From: SUP05 sp964577715
Lineage (GTDB): Bacteria > Pseudomonadota > Gammaproteobacteria > PS1 > Pseudothioglobaceae
Assembly: GCA_964577715.1 (NCBI GenBank)
Contig: CAZOAA010000015.1
Span: forward strand, 1 to 36,784
Length of the DNA stretch: 36,784 nt
Reading direction: 5' to 3'
The notes below the pieces were generated by a model, which saw only the letters and a program-made list of their open reading frames with translations, had not been told where the DNA came from and did no database searches. The translations under genes were made by a program, and so were the position numbers. Every line of letters starts with the position of its first letter. The stretch's first letter is position 1. This document shows positions 21,029 through 30,001 of the stretch, in pieces.

Positions 21029-21973
21029 ATGCTTAGACTATTATTAATACCAATCTTTTTGTTCTTGAGTGCTTGCGGTGTTAGTGAACAGGTATTTGTA
21101 ATCAATGGCTCAAGTATGGGCACCACATATACGGTTAAAACACTTGGAGAGCCTGTCTCCAAACAAAGTATTGATAACGTGCTTGAGCAAGTTAATCAAA
21201 CATTTTCAACTTGGATAGACACTTCGGAATTATCTTCATTAAACAAAAAACCTGTTGATCAGTACCTTGATGTTTCAAAAGAATTGTTTTTTGTTTTGAG
21301 CCAATCAAAAAAAATCCATAAAGATACCTTTGGATATTTTGACCCTGGTATTGGAAGGCTAATTGATTTGTGGGGGTTTGGCGCTAAAGAAGTTGATGTT
21401 AAGCCCAGTCGGTCACAAGTGGAAGTTGTGTTGCCACAAACATCAATCCAATATTTACAACTTAAAGAGGGCAGGGTTAAAAAAACCAAGGATATTCATA
21501 TAAACTTATCTGCCATCGCTAAAGGGTTTAGTGTGGATCAAGTGGCAAAAACACTGAGTGAAAAAGGTATTCAAAATTTCTTGGTTGAAATTGGTGGTGA
21601 GGTTGCTACTCGAGGAAAAAATAACAATAAAGATTGGATAGTGGGCATTGAACAACCAAACAATACTCTACCAATCAGCATTAATCTTAGCAATCGGTCT
21701 ATTGCGACATCAGGCAATTATCGTAACTTTTTTGTTTGGGAAGGTGAAACTTATATGCATATCTTAAACCCGACTAGTGGCTTACCAGCAAAGAGTGATT
21801 TATCTTCAGTGAGTGTTATACATGGGCAAACTGCTGTGGCTGATGCCTATGCAACAGCAATGATGGCAATGGGTAGCAGTAAAGCAGAAGCATTAGCCAG
21901 AGAGTTAAATTTATCGGTAATCTTGATTTTGAATCGATACTCTGATTTTAAAGTGGTAAAAATAAATCTATGA
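21029..21973 (+). CDS. apbE: FAD:protein FMN transferase (ApbE), lipoprotein
   Basis: It attaches FMN covalently to Thr of target flavoproteins such as the Nqr or Rnf subunits, in the periplasm. The N-terminus has a lipobox LSAC (Cys16). Conserved ApbE motifs are GSSMGTTYTV, FDPGIGRLIDLWGFG, INLSAIAKGFSVD, SGNYRNFF and HILNPTSGLPA, followed by ADAYATAMMAMG near the metal site. The length of 314 residues is normal. No ribosome site is visible. It overlaps rarA by four bases, and no Nqr/Rnf target lies in the window. Confidence 0.94.
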   Translation: MLRLLLIPIFLFLSACGVSEQVFVINGSSMGTTYTVKTLGEPVSKQSIDNVLEQVNQTFSTWIDTSELSSLNKKPVDQYLDVSKELFFVLSQSKKIHKDTFGYFDPGIGRLIDLWGFGAKEVDVKPSRSQVEVVLPQTSIQYLQLKEGRVKKTKDIHINLSAIAKGFSVDQVAKTLSEKGIQNFLVEIGGEVATRGKNNNKDWIVGIEQPNNTLPISINLSNRSIATSGNYRNFFVWEGETYMHILNPTSGLPAKSDLSSVSVIHGQTAVADAYATAMMAMGSSKAEALARELNLSVILILNRYSDFKVVKINL

Positions 21974-23214
21974 AACCACTTGCTGAAATTTTAAGACCAC
22001 AGTCCTTGAGTGATTTTTTTGGACAGACGCATTTATTAAACGATACTCAGCCTCTCAAGCAAGCAATTGATAATCAACAATTGCATTCGATGATTTTATG
22101 GGGCCCTTCGGGTACTGGAAAAACAACCTTGGCACGTATTATCGTCAAACAAGTTGACGGACATTTTGAGCAATTAAGCGCTGTCCTAGATGGTGTAAAA
22201 CAGCTTAGAGCAGTGATTGAAAATGCTAAGAAGTTTCAAAATATTGGCCAAAAAACAGTTTTGTTTGTTGATGAGATTCATCGTTTTAACAAGGCACAAC
22301 AGGACGGGTTTTTGCCACATATTGAATCGGGCTTAATAACACTGATTGGTGCCACAACTGAGAATCCATCATTTGAGATAAATCGAGCCCTACTTTCTCG
22401 TTTGAGTGTTTATGTGCTTGAGCCTTTAAGTGCAGTAGAATTGGCACAAATCTTGCAACATGCATTGGAGCACGAAAACTTAGAGCTGATGGACGAGACA
22501 GCTAGACTGAGCATTATTAATGCCAGTAGCGGCGATGCACGTCGTTTGATTAATATTGTGGAACAAATTTCCTTGGCAAAATTAGATAAGCTTGATGTGG
22601 ATTCAGTGGGCCAGTTGCTACAAAAAAAGCTGAGTATTTTTGATAAAGGCGGTGATGTTTTTTATCAACAGCTCTCAGCATTTCACAAGTCAGTTCGTGG
22701 TTCATCGCCAGACGCAGCACTTTATTGGATGGCACGTATGTTGGTTAGCGGTTGTGATGCTAAAACCATTGCTAGGCGCCTGTTGGCTATTGCCTCAGAA
22801 GATATCGGTAATGCTGATCCGAGAGCATTAGAAGTCACATTGAATGCTTGGGATATTTTCCATCGTGTGGGCGAGAAAGAGGGCAATCGAGCCATTGCTC
22901 AGGCCGCGGTATATTGTGCAGTATCCCCTAAATCTAATGCGGTATATACAGCTTTTAATCAGGCTATGGATGATGCTAAAAATACTGGCGATTTACCAGT
23001 GCCGAAGCATTTGTGCAACGCATCAACCGGACTGATGAGCGATTTAGGACATGGTGAGGGGTACCGTTATGCTCATGATGAGGCGGGCGCTGTTGCCAAG
23101 GGGCAAACTTATTTTCCCGATGATTTTGCAGAACAGCAATATTATTTTCCAACAGATCGCGGTTTAGAGATTAAAATCAGTGAAAAGCTTAAAGTATTAA
23201 GACAAAAGAAATGA
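21970..23214 (+). CDS. rarA: Replication-associated recombination protein A (RarA/MgsA)
   Basis: An AAA+ clamp-loader-like ATPase acting at stalled replication forks. Walker A GPSGTGKTTLAR (about residues 45-56), Walker B LFVDEIHRFNKAQQD, sensor 1 GATTENPSFE, arginine finger region ALLSRLSVY, and sensor 2 GDARRLIN are visible. The C-terminal MgsA part (KSVRGSSPDAALYWMARM, RALEVTLNAW, YRYAHDE) matches the family. 414 residues. It overlaps apbE by four bases and crcB by four bases, so the three are translationally coupled. Confidence 0.96.
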   Translation: MKPLAEILRPQSLSDFFGQTHLLNDTQPLKQAIDNQQLHSMILWGPSGTGKTTLARIIVKQVDGHFEQLSAVLDGVKQLRAVIENAKKFQNIGQKTVLFVDEIHRFNKAQQDGFLPHIESGLITLIGATTENPSFEINRALLSRLSVYVLEPLSAVELAQILQHALEHENLELMDETARLSIINASSGDARRLINIVEQISLAKLDKLDVDSVGQLLQKKLSIFDKGGDVFYQQLSAFHKSVRGSSPDAALYWMARMLVSGCDAKTIARRLLAIASEDIGNADPRALEVTLNAWDIFHRVGEKEGNRAIAQAAVYCAVSPKSNAVYTAFNQAMDDAKNTGDLPVPKHLCNASTGLMSDLGHGEGYRYAHDEAGAVAKGQTYFPDDFAEQQYYFPTDRGLEIKISEKLKVLRQKK

Positions 23215-23603
23215 GTGTAATTCCAACCATCATTGCTATTGGAGTAGGTGCAACTATTGGTGCAAGTGTACGCTATTATTTAACAGAGTTTATGGCACAC
23301 TTGTTTGGTAGAGGTTTTCCTTTGGGTACGTTAAGTGCCAATGTCATTGGATCGTTTATCGCTGGAATATTAGTGGTGATTGTTTTGGAAAAAGCTGCAC
23401 TGCATGAGGCGTATCGATATGTACTACTAATTGGCTTTACAGGCTCTTTAACCACCATGTCGACACTCTCATGGGAGTCTATTGAGATGATTAGCTTAGG
23501 GCATTATGGGCAAGCAAGCCTTAATATTTTATTAAATGTTGCGTTGTCTTTATCGGCAGCAGGTGTGGGCGTCGTGCTAACTCGTGGATTGTTTGCTAGC
23601 TAA
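23211..23603 (+). CDS. crcB: Fluoride channel CrcB/Fluc
   Basis: A four-helix inner membrane fluoride exporter that works as an antiparallel dimer. GASVRYYLTEF (residues 17-27), the polar-track segment FPLGTLSANVIGSFIAG and the TGSLTTMSTLSWE region with Thr/Ser of the channel are present. 130 residues is typical. The start overlaps rarA (ATGA), and no fluoride riboswitch is seen, so expression follows the apbE-rarA transcript. Its 3' end overlaps convergent gshB by 27 bases. Confidence 0.92.
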   Translation: MSVIPTIIAIGVGATIGASVRYYLTEFMAHLFGRGFPLGTLSANVIGSFIAGILVVIVLEKAALHEAYRYVLLIGFTGSLTTMSTLSWESIEMISLGHYGQASLNILLNVALSLSAAGVGVVLTRGLFAS

Positions 23604-24545
23604 TTTTTGTTCAATAACATCAAAAAACATACCTGCAATATTTAGGTTAAATTGCTCGTCAAGCTCTCGAATACAGGTTGGGCTAGTGACGTTAATTTCG
23701 GTAATATAATCACCAATCACATCAAGCCCAACAAATATCAATCCCTTGTCTTTTAAAGTAGGGCCAATTTGTTTGCATAAATAGTAGTCTCTATCGCTCA
23801 AAGGCTGGCCAATACCAGTTGCGCCAGCAGCCAAGTTGCCTTTAAAGCTGCCTTCTGCCGGCATGCGTGCCAAGGCGTAATCAATTGGCTTGCCATCGAT
23901 TAAAAGAATGCGCTTATCGCCCTTAACTATATCGGCTAAAAATTCTTGAGTGAGAATTTGTCGCGTGCCTTGATGGGTTAAATATTCAAGCACTTCATTA
24001 ATATTGCTATCACCCTCTCTCAGCTTAAAAATATCATTGCCACCCATGCCATCAAGTGGTTTAACCACAACGGTTTTTTGGGATTTGATAAAACCTTTAA
24101 TTTGATCTTGATTGGTACTAATGAGTGTTTTTGGCATGCAGTGAGAAAAATTAAGTGCAAATAATTTTTCATTAGCATCTCTTAAAGATTGTGGCTTGTT
24201 AATAACTAAAACACCTTTGTTTTCTGCTTGTTCAAGTAGATAAGTGGCGTAGATGTAATCCATATTAAAAGGTGGGTCTTTGCGCATGAGTATTACATCA
24301 AAATCAGTTAATGACATGACGACACTTTCATGTTTTTCAAAGTAGCGTTTGGTATCGTCCCATACTAAGGTTTTTGCACAATTTACAAGATTATCAGCAT
24401 CTTGTACAAATAAATCATTGGTGTCGAAAGTGTAGTTTTCCCACCCTCTTTTGTCGGCTTCTAGCATCATGGCAAATGATGAGTCTTTTTTTGGATTGAT
24501 ATTGGCAATATCATCCATTAGTACTGCAATTTTTATCTTTTTCAC
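23577..24545 (-). CDS. gshB: Glutathione synthetase
   Basis: An ATP-grasp enzyme joining gamma-glutamylcysteine and glycine. The N-terminal KIAVLMDDIANINPKKDSSF, the DPPFNMDYIYATYLLE motif, the ATP-grasp loop VVKPLDGMGGNDIF, and GLDVIGDYITEINVTSPTCIRE (metal and product site) are all present. The length of 322 residues is normal. It stands alone on the minus strand, and its end overlaps crcB. gshA is not in the window. Confidence 0.96.
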   Translation of the reverse strand: MKKIKIAVLMDDIANINPKKDSSFAMMLEADKRGWENYTFDTNDLFVQDADNLVNCAKTLVWDDTKRYFEKHESVVMSLTDFDVILMRKDPPFNMDYIYATYLLEQAENKGVLVINKPQSLRDANEKLFALNFSHCMPKTLISTNQDQIKGFIKSQKTVVVKPLDGMGGNDIFKLREGDSNINEVLEYLTHQGTRQILTQEFLADIVKGDKRILLIDGKPIDYALARMPAEGSFKGNLAAGATGIGQPLSDRDYYLCKQIGPTLKDKGLIFVGLDVIGDYITEINVTSPTCIRELDEQFNLNIAGMFFDVIEQKLASKQSTS

Positions 24546-24602
24546 GGCGATTATTATATAACAATCTAGGGGTGTATCAAATTAGCAAACACACAGAATG
24601 TG

Positions 24603-24631
24603 TTGTTATTTAGGGAAAAACGTGTTATATT
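24603..24631 (+). promoter_or_regulatory. Promoter of the 24661 gene
   Basis: TTGTTA (24603-24608), a 17-bp spacer and TATATT (24626-24631) with TG one base upstream. The start is predicted near 24638, at a CTTGAGGAGAAT stretch (24637-24648). An inverted repeat AACACA/TGTGTT (24588-24604) overlaps the -35. Confidence 0.6.
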
Positions 24632-24660
24632 AAGAACTTGAGGAGAATAGAAGGGTATTT

Positions 24661-24945
24661 TTGGCTTATACAACAGTTACGTTAGAACACGCTAAAACCA
24701 AAGAAGTAAAGCACGCGCCTGTGGGTTTTTCATGGACATCATTGTGTTTATTTTTCTGCCCTGCTATTTATCGCCGTGACTGGAAGTCAGTCATCATTAT
24801 GACACCCTTGTGCATCTTAACGTTAGGGCTGGCAAACATTGTATTTTTCTTTACTTATAATAAGCTCTACGTTAAACATTTGTTAGCGCAGGGTTATGAA
24901 ATTAAAGTGCATGGCGCATCCCACGTTGCACAATCAAAATTTTAA
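24661..24945 (+). CDS. Small two-helix membrane protein of a GFSWTTLFF-type family
   Basis: A 94-residue protein starting with TTG, supported by AGAAGGG five bases upstream. The core HAPVGFSWTSLCLFFCPAIY (residues 18-37) followed by RRDWK, a second helix (44-64) and YNKLYVKHLLAQGYEI matches a conserved small membrane protein seen in many bacteria and some prophages, recalled from motif style. No biochemical role is known to me. The leader also contains an earlier purine-rich GAGGAG near the predicted transcript start that has no start codon behind it. It sits between gshB and the initiator tRNA and has its own promoter. Confidence 0.68.
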   Translation: MAYTTVTLEHAKTKEVKHAPVGFSWTSLCLFFCPAIYRRDWKSVIIMTPLCILTLGLANIVFFFTYNKLYVKHLLAQGYEIKVHGASHVAQSKF

Positions 24946-25003
24946 ATTATTGATATTTTTAGTTATTTTTAACCAAACTCTTTGAAATAGCTTAAAAATT
25001 TAC

Positions 25004-25032
25004 TGGACAGATTAAACACAAGAGCGTATCAT
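25004..25032 (+). promoter_or_regulatory. Promoter of metY and the nusA-infB operon
   Basis: TGGACA (25004-25009), a 17-bp spacer and TATCAT (25027-25032), 12 bp before the tRNA. Confidence 0.6.
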
Positions 25033-25044
25033 TGCCGCCTTTAG

Positions 25045-25121
<77 letters not shown>

Positions 25122-25127
25122 ATTTTT

Positions 25128-25174
25128 TAATCTAAATGTAGTTGCTGCATTATGCAGTTAATATATTTAGATTA
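25128..25174 (+). other. Large imperfect hairpin just after the initiator tRNA
   Basis: TAATCTAAAT (25128-25137) pairs with ATTTAGATTA (25165-25174), and CTGCAT/ATGCAG (25145-25157) forms the tip. It begins six bases after CCA and could guide tRNA 3' processing. Confidence 0.5.
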
Positions 25175-25187
25175 AAGAATTTTTTAG

Positions 25188-25209
25188 ACCCCCTTTTTAG
25201 GGGGTTTTT
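25188..25209 (+). terminator. Terminator/attenuator between metY and rimP
   Basis: ACCCCC (25188-25193) pairs with GGGGGT (25200-25205), then a T tract. It lies 26 bp before rimP, so it probably allows partial read-through into the operon. Confidence 0.75.
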
Positions 25210-25234
25210 ATTAGGTTTTATTTTATTAAATATA

Positions 25235-25696
25235 ATGGCAAAAATTGCTGAGAAAATTGAACAATTAATCGCACCAGTTATTAATGACATGAGTTATGAG
25301 CTGGTAGGTGTTGATTATATTTCTAGCGGAAAACATAGCATATTAAGAGTTTATATCGACTCAGATAACGGTATTGGTCTTGATGATTGTGAAGTTGTTT
25401 CTCGCCAGTTAAGTGCGATTTTTGATGTGGAAGATCCAATTAGTACTCAGTACAATTTGGAAGTTTCGTCGCCAGGTATAGAAAGGCCTTTGTTTAACAT
25501 TGGTCATTACCAGCGTTTTTTAGGTCATGATATTAAATTAAGACTGGTAAGGCCAATTAATGGCCAAAGAAAATTTAACGGTGCGATTGGTAGTGTTAGT
25601 AAAGCTAACAATAGTGTCGAACTAGTAACAGAATTAGGACCCATTGATTTGGATATTGAATTAATTGAAAAGGCGAATTTAGTCGCCAATTTTTAA
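25235..25696 (+). CDS. rimP: Ribosome maturation factor RimP
   Basis: A 153-residue cytoplasmic factor needed for 30S subunit maturation. The start is set at MAKIAEKIEQLIAP (25235), because the upstream extension to 25142 runs through the terminator hairpin and has no counterpart in RimP. Family motifs are LVGVDYISSGKHSILRVYID, GIGLDDCEVVSRQLSAIFDVEDPI, NLEVSSPGIERPL and the C-terminal IELIEKANL. It is first of the protein genes in the metY operon. No ribosome site is evident, and the leader is AT-rich. Confidence 0.95.
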   Translation: MAKIAEKIEQLIAPVINDMSYELVGVDYISSGKHSILRVYIDSDNGIGLDDCEVVSRQLSAIFDVEDPISTQYNLEVSSPGIERPLFNIGHYQRFLGHDIKLRLVRPINGQRKFNGAIGSVSKANNSVELVTELGPIDLDIELIEKANLVANF

Positions 25697-25709
25697 GCAG
25701 GAGAACAGC

Positions 25710-27185
25710 GTGGAAGGTAAAGAATTATTTTTAATGGTAGAAGCAATCTCTAATGAGAAAAATATCTCAAAAGAAGATGTAATCGAATCTTTAGAAGAGG
25801 CTTTAGCCGTTGCAACTAAAAAGCGCAATAATATTGATGCTCATGTTGAGATTGATAGAAAAACAGGCGAATTTAATACATTTAGACAATGGATGGTCAT
25901 TGATGATAATGAAAACTTTGTGGATGATGATGGCACTGAGTTTGATCCAGAGTTACACATTTATGCTAAAGATGCGCCTGGCGTAGCTGTAGATGATTTT
26001 GTACGTGAGCCAATAGAAACCGAAGAGTTTGGTCGTATTGCAGCGCAAATTGTAAAGCAAGTAATTATTCAAAAAGTTCGTGAAGCAGAAAGAGAAGTTA
26101 TTGTTGAAGACTACACTAAGCGCGTAGGCGAAGTTATTATGGTTACTGTTAAGCGTATCGATAGAGGCAATGTGTTTGTTGATATGGGCGGTGTTGATGG
26201 CATGATTCCAAGGTTTGATCTGATTCCTAATGAATCAGTACGTAAGAATGATCGTCTAAGGGCTTACATCAAGGAAGTAAAGTCAACACCACGTGGTGCA
26301 CAGATTTTCCTCAGCCGTACAGACCCTGAAATGATGATTGAGTTATTTGAGATGGAAGTGCCTGAAATCTCAGAGGGTGTGATTGAAATCATGGGTGGTA
26401 GTCGTGATCCTGGTTTACGAGCAAAATTAGCAGTTAAGGCTAAAGATAAGCGCCTAGATCCAATTGGCTCTTGTATTGGTATGCGTGGTGCGCGCGTACA
26501 AGCGGTGTCAAATGAGCTAAATGGTGAGCGTGTTGATGTAATTTTGTGGGATGAAGATCCTGCACAGTATGTGATTAATGCCATGGCACCAGCAGAGGTG
26601 AGCTCGATTGTTGTTGACGAAGATAAAAACTCAATGGATATTGCAGTTGAGGACGATCAACTAGCATTGGCGATTGGAAAAGGTGGTCAAAATATTAAAT
26701 TGGCTTCACGTTTAACGGGTTGGAAGCTTAACGTAATGTCGGTAGGTGAGTCAGATGATAAACAAGCTGAAGAAGATCAAAAGGTAAGTGATAAATTAGC
26801 TGAGCAATTAGGCATTGATTCTGAAGTTGCTGGTGTGTTAATTGAAGAGGGCTTTGGCAGTATTGATGAAGTGGCCGATGCCAGTGCAGAAGCACTAGAA
26901 AGTATTGAGGAGTTTGACGCATCAATGGTTGAAGAACTGCAAGAGCGCGCATCAGACGCACAGTTAGTACAAGCGCTAGGCGATGCAGAATCTTCTGAAG
27001 TTCTAATGAGTGTTGATGGCGTTGATGAAGACTTGGTGCAGGCTCTTATTGAGGCTGAAATTGCAACAGTAGATGACTTGGCAGAATTGTCTATTGATGA
27101 GTTATTAGATATCCAAGATATGGATAAAGAAAAAGCGTCAAGCGTTATTATGACTGCAAGAGAAAACGAAGGATGGTTTGATTAA
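25710..27185 (+). CDS. nusA: Transcription elongation/termination factor NusA
   Basis: It binds RNA polymerase and nascent RNA in pausing, termination and antitermination. Order: N-terminal polymerase-binding domain (residues 1-130), S1 domain (GRGNVFVD-type segment DRGNVFVDMGGVDGMIP), KH1/KH2 (RDPGLRAKLAVKAKDKRLDP, GSCIGMRGARVQAV, AIGKGGQNIKLASRLTGW) and two acidic helix-hairpin-helix repeats at the C-terminus, as in other gammaproteobacteria. 491 residues. The start is GTG at 25710 behind AGGAGA. It follows rimP by 13 bp. Confidence 0.97.
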   Translation: MEGKELFLMVEAISNEKNISKEDVIESLEEALAVATKKRNNIDAHVEIDRKTGEFNTFRQWMVIDDNENFVDDDGTEFDPELHIYAKDAPGVAVDDFVREPIETEEFGRIAAQIVKQVIIQKVREAEREVIVEDYTKRVGEVIMVTVKRIDRGNVFVDMGGVDGMIPRFDLIPNESVRKNDRLRAYIKEVKSTPRGAQIFLSRTDPEMMIELFEMEVPEISEGVIEIMGGSRDPGLRAKLAVKAKDKRLDPIGSCIGMRGARVQAVSNELNGERVDVILWDEDPAQYVINAMAPAEVSSIVVDEDKNSMDIAVEDDQLALAIGKGGQNIKLASRLTGWKLNVMSVGESDDKQAEEDQKVSDKLAEQLGIDSEVAGVLIEEGFGSIDEVADASAEALESIEEFDASMVEELQERASDAQLVQALGDAESSEVLMSVDGVDEDLVQALIEAEIATVDDLAELSIDELLDIQDMDKEKASSVIMTARENEGWFD

Positions 27186-27238
27186 TCTGTTTTTTAAAAA
27201 AAATAGGTTACTGAAAAAAAACAATAAAGGCGAGCATT

Positions 27239-29647
27239 ATGGCACATACAGTACAAACGTTATCTAAACTACTGAAGAAGACACCAGACGAAGTTGTTTC
27301 AATTCTGACAAATGCGGGTATTGATGGCAAGAATGCCGATTCTGAGATTTCCGCTGAAGAGCGTAAAATATTAATGGGTAGTTTGTCAAAGCGCTCAAGT
27401 AATAAATCTAGTATTTCAGTTTCGCGTACACCAAGTAAAAAATCAAGCGCTGGTTCTAGTGCCGGTGTTAAAGTTCAGGTTAAGAAAAAACGTGTTAAAA
27501 AAGCATCTCCTCAAGCCAATGTGCCTGTTGATAATGAAGCAGCAAAAAAAGCACAGGAAGCTTTAGAAGCAGGTCGTGCAGCTGATGAAAAACAATTGGC
27601 GCAAGATGCTAAGCGTCAAGAAATGATTCGTTTGCAAAAAGAACAAGACGATGCTCGAAAAGCTCAAAAGGATTCTGCCAAAAAGACTCAAGAAGAAGCG
27701 CCAAAAGAAACACCAACAGAAGCCAAGAAACCAAAGCGTTTGCGAAATGCACCAGGAGGCAATGGTCAGCGCGAACAATTACACGTTGCTCATAAGACAA
27801 AGCGCAAACTTAAGAAAAAAGACAGAACTCGCCTGAGCCAAAAAGTTCAAGAAGAACAAGCACAGCACGGATTCCAAAAACCAGTTGAAAAAGTAGTACA
27901 TGAAGTTTTGGTGCCTGAGAATATCAAGGTTAGTGATCTTGCACAAAAAATGACCACCAAAGCCGGCGAAGTCCTAAAAGTTTTGATGGGTATGGGTGTG
28001 ATGGTAACGCTTAATGATGTAATTGATCAGGATACCGCATTATTGGTTGTTGAAGAAATGGGGCATAAAGGTGTTGCAAGTAAGGAAGAAACCATTGAAG
28101 ATGTGTTGATTGAGAAATCAAAATCAAGTGGCGATGAAAGCCCTAGACCACCAGTGGTGACTATTATGGGCCATGTTGATCACGGCAAAACTTCATTGTT
28201 AGATTATATTCGTAAGGCTAAAGTAGCTGATGGTGAAGCCGGCGGTATTACCCAGCATATTGGCGCCTACCAAGTGCAGGCAAACGACGGTGCCATTACT
28301 TTTATTGATACACCGGGGCACGCAGCGTTTTCAAAAATGCGCTCTCGCGGTGCAAATTCAACGGATATTGTAATCTTAGTTGTGGCTGCTGATGACGGCG
28401 TTATGCCACAAACGATTGAATCTATCAAGCACGCTAAAGAAGCCGATGTACCAATAATTGTTGCGATTAATAAAATTGATAAAGAAGGTGCAGATATTGA
28501 CAAGATTAAGCAAGTGCTTTCAACCCATGATGTAATCGCTGAAGATTGGGGCGGTGATGTGATGATGATAGGCGTTTCTGCACATACTGGTGAAGGCATT
28601 GATGCACTATTAGATGCCATTACACTGACTGCGGAAATATTAGAATTTTCAGCTGTGACTAAAGGTCCAGCACACGGCACGGTATTAGAAGCGCGTCTTG
28701 AAAAAGGCCGCGGTAAAGTAACCACTATCTTAGTGCAATCAGGTACTTTGAAAAAAGGCGATATTATGATTGCTGGTTTAGAGTACGGTAAAGTTAAGCA
28801 AATTGTTAATGACCACGGCAAGGTATTAAAAGAAGCAGGACCATCAACACCTGTTGAAGTATTAGGTTTGTCTGGTGTGCCAGATTCTGGTGATGAAGTA
28901 TTGGTGGTAGAGTCTGAGCGTAAGGCACGTGAAGTAGCTGATTTTAGAAAAACACGTGATCGTGAAGCAGAATTACAAAAACAACAAGCATCGAAGATGG
29001 ATAACTTCTTACAGAAAATGGAAGAAGGTGATGTTTCTACTGTGAACGTATTATTAAAATCAGATGTACGAGGCTCAGCACAAGCACTAGTTGAAGCACT
29101 AGAAGAATTATCTACTGATGAGGTGCGTGTGAAAGTGGTTTCAAGCGGAGTGGGCGGTATTAATAATACTGATATTACTCTAGCAGCAACTTCAGAGGCA
29201 TTAGTGCTTGGCTTTAATGTTCGTGCTGATGCAGTTGCTCGTAAAACAGCCGATAATGAAGGCGTGCGTATTGAGTACTATTCAATTATTTATAATTTAA
29301 TTGATGATGTTAAAGCAATAATGAGCGGTATGCTTAGCCCTGAGCTTAGTGAAAACATTATTGGTATTGCCAGTGTGAAAGATGTCTTTAAGTCACAGAA
29401 GTTAGGTGATATTGCAGGTTGCATGGTGGAAGAAGGCGTGGTTAGAAAAGATAGCCCAATTCGTGTACTTCGTGAGAGCGTGGTTATTTACGAAGGTGAG
29501 CTAGAATCGTTAAGACGCTTCAAGGACGATGTTAAAGAAGTTAAATCTGGTACCGAATGCGGTATTGGTGTTGCAGATTATAATGATGTTCAGCCAGGTG
29601 ATCAGATCGAAGTATTTGAGCGTGTAGAAACTGCGCGTAGCCTTTAA
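27239..29647 (+). CDS. infB: Translation initiation factor IF-2
   Basis: A GTPase that brings initiator fMet-tRNA to the 30S subunit. The N-terminal IF2_N domain (residues 1-50) is followed by a Lys/Glu/Gln-rich linker (about 60-215), then the G domain with G1 GHVDHGKT (311-318), G3 DTPGHAAF and G4 NKID, and the beta-barrel and C-terminal tRNA-binding domains. 802 residues, shorter than E. coli IF2 mainly in the linker. Ribosome site AAAGGCGAG lies upstream of the ATG. It ends six bases before rbfA. Confidence 0.97.
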   Translation: MAHTVQTLSKLLKKTPDEVVSILTNAGIDGKNADSEISAEERKILMGSLSKRSSNKSSISVSRTPSKKSSAGSSAGVKVQVKKKRVKKASPQANVPVDNEAAKKAQEALEAGRAADEKQLAQDAKRQEMIRLQKEQDDARKAQKDSAKKTQEEAPKETPTEAKKPKRLRNAPGGNGQREQLHVAHKTKRKLKKKDRTRLSQKVQEEQAQHGFQKPVEKVVHEVLVPENIKVSDLAQKMTTKAGEVLKVLMGMGVMVTLNDVIDQDTALLVVEEMGHKGVASKEETIEDVLIEKSKSSGDESPRPPVVTIMGHVDHGKTSLLDYIRKAKVADGEAGGITQHIGAYQVQANDGAITFIDTPGHAAFSKMRSRGANSTDIVILVVAADDGVMPQTIESIKHAKEADVPIIVAINKIDKEGADIDKIKQVLSTHDVIAEDWGGDVMMIGVSAHTGEGIDALLDAITLTAEILEFSAVTKGPAHGTVLEARLEKGRGKVTTILVQSGTLKKGDIMIAGLEYGKVKQIVNDHGKVLKEAGPSTPVEVLGLSGVPDSGDEVLVVESERKAREVADFRKTRDREAELQKQQASKMDNFLQKMEEGDVSTVNVLLKSDVRGSAQALVEALEELSTDEVRVKVVSSGVGGINNTDITLAATSEALVLGFNVRADAVARKTADNEGVRIEYYSIIYNLIDDVKAIMSGMLSPELSENIIGIASVKDVFKSQKLGDIAGCMVEEGVVRKDSPIRVLRESVVIYEGELESLRRFKDDVKEVKSGTECGIGVADYNDVQPGDQIEVFERVETARSL

Positions 29648-29653
29648 GGAAAA

Positions 29654-29992
29654 ATGCCAGAACAGCCGTCATATAGAGTTGAGCGTATTAATGAGCTCAT
29701 TCGTCGCGAGCTCGTAACGTTATTAAAAAACGAAACTAAAGATCCAAGGCTCCAAGTAGTGAGCATCACTGATGTATTAGCTAGCCGAGATCTAAGCAGC
29801 GCCAAGGTATTTTATACTGCACCAGAACAAGATAACAATACCGTTGAAGCACTGCTAAATAAAGCCAGTGGTTTTTTTCGTTCACGCTTGTCAAAAACAC
29901 TAGATTTACGCCATACGCCAGCGCTTAAGTTTATTTATGATTCAGCACCCAATACCGGTGCTAGAATTGATGATTTACTCTCAAAGTTATAG
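29654..29992 (+). CDS. rbfA: Ribosome-binding factor A
   Basis: A KH-type cold-shock factor for late 30S maturation, acting near the 5' helix of 16S rRNA. YRVERINELIRRELVTLL at the start, DPRLQVVSITDVLASRDLSSAKVF in the middle and the end TPALKFIYDSAPNTGARIDDLL are clear family marks. 112 residues. Spacing of six bases after infB with AAGGAAAA as ribosome site. Confidence 0.96.
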   Translation: MPEQPSYRVERINELIRRELVTLLKNETKDPRLQVVSITDVLASRDLSSAKVFYTAPEQDNNTVEALLNKASGFFRSRLSKTLDLRHTPALKFIYDSAPNTGARIDDLLSKL

Positions 29993-30001
29993 TTCTTAGC
30001 C

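Noticed and set aside
23100..23215. Fluoride riboswitch ahead of crcB
   Set aside because: crcB starts inside the end of rarA. There is no leader and no riboswitch-like fold.
25142..25234. N-terminal extension of RimP
   Set aside because: It runs through the terminator hairpin, and RimP begins at the MAKIAEKIEQL segment.
28267..28821. 184-residue minus-strand frame inside infB
   Set aside because: It is antisense to the conserved GTPase domain, with no ribosome site or recognisable protein.
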